DNA from: Paraglaciecola arctica
GTDB taxonomy: Bacteria; Pseudomonadota; Gammaproteobacteria; Enterobacterales; Alteromonadaceae
Direction of reading: 5' to 3'
Length of the DNA stretch: 6,586 nt
Assembly: GCA_003232445.1 (NCBI GenBank)
Contig: QIJM01000401.1
Span: 1-6,586, forward strand
Position 1 is the first letter of the stretch. Every line of letters begins with the position of its first letter. A model generated the notes under the pieces. The model made no database searches. It was not told the DNA's origin and worked only from the letters and a program-made list of their open reading frames with translations. Below, one piece after another: positions 6,459 through 6,586 of this stretch. The translations under genes and the position numbers were made by a program.

Positions 6459-6492
6459 AAAAAGGCGGACATGTCAAAGTGTTCGCCTTTTT
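6459..6492. terminator. Rho-independent terminator, probably bidirectional
   Basis: Stem AAAAAGGCGGAC (6459-6470) pairs with GTTCGCCTTTTT (6481-6492), 12 bp with one G-T wobble, around a 10-nt loop (6471-6480). The T tract continues to 6493. The A tract on the 5' side gives a T tract on the other strand, so it could also stop a convergent gene entering from the right. It ends the three-gene unit. Confidence 0.88.
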
Positions 6493-6493
6493 T

Positions 6494-6586
6494 ATTGAAT
6501 TGAATGGATCGAATTAGACAGGTGAATAGAGAAATAGATAACTTTCTTAAAACGACTAAAAGAGTCTAAACACTGAGGTTACTTGT
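6494..6586. other. Unassigned flank after the terminator
   Basis: AT-rich sequence with stops in the frames I checked on both strands and no supported gene. A small hairpin GACT-AAAAG-AGTC is at 6554-6566. It may be the 3' flank or the start of the promoter region of a gene outside the window. Confidence 0.4.

Noticed and set aside
1..6586. CRISPR array, tRNA/rRNA genes, complete insertion sequence or defence/toxin genes
   Set aside because: No spaced identical repeats, no tRNA/rRNA-like sequence, and no transposase or defence-type protein in any frame.

Overview
The window looks like chromosomal DNA of a moderately low-GC marine gammaproteobacterium. The protein style, the AAGAGG ribosome binding sites and the intergenic repeats suggest Alteromonadales (a Glaciecola/Paraglaciecola/Colwellia-like background). 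This is inference; no rRNA or marker gene is present to fix the taxonomy.

Layout. Positions 1-800 (minus strand) hold most of a type I haloalkane dehalogenase (DhmA-like). It begins at a TTG codon, and its last ~35 residues, including the catalytic His, lie beyond the left edge. Positions 801-1175 are a 375-base divergent intergenic region containing a ~127-bp imperfect inverted-repeat element (about 850-976) with an internal hairpin exactly at its centre, and a 16-bp perfect palindrome (843-858) at its left end. Positions 1176-6425 hold three same-strand genes: a FadB/FadJ-type bifunctional enoyl-CoA hydratase / 3-hydroxyacyl-CoA dehydrogenase, a 393-aa thiolase, and a 599-aa acyl-CoA dehydrogenase of the long, DmdC-like type with an extra C-terminal domain. 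A strong bidirectional-looking Rho-independent terminator (6459-6492) closes the unit. The last ~90 bases hold nothing I can assign.

How the genes work together. The three enzymes cover a full beta-oxidation turn: acyl-CoA to enoyl-CoA (dehydrogenase), hydration and oxidation to 3-ketoacyl-CoA (bifunctional enzyme), then thiolysis to acetyl-CoA. Acyl-CoA ligase and electron-transfer flavoprotein genes are not in the window.

Most notable points. (1) The bifunctional enzyme is broken near codon 65: the N-terminal 65 residues are in one frame and everything from the oxyanion-hole motif onward is in another, with about 10 nt missing from a conserved loop. (2) The intergenic region carries a MITE/REP-like structured element. 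(3) The gap between the thiolase and acyl-CoA dehydrogenase genes holds a short degenerate array of 7-nt units. No new multi-gene system is evident; the coding content is ordinary fatty-acid catabolism with one disrupted gene.
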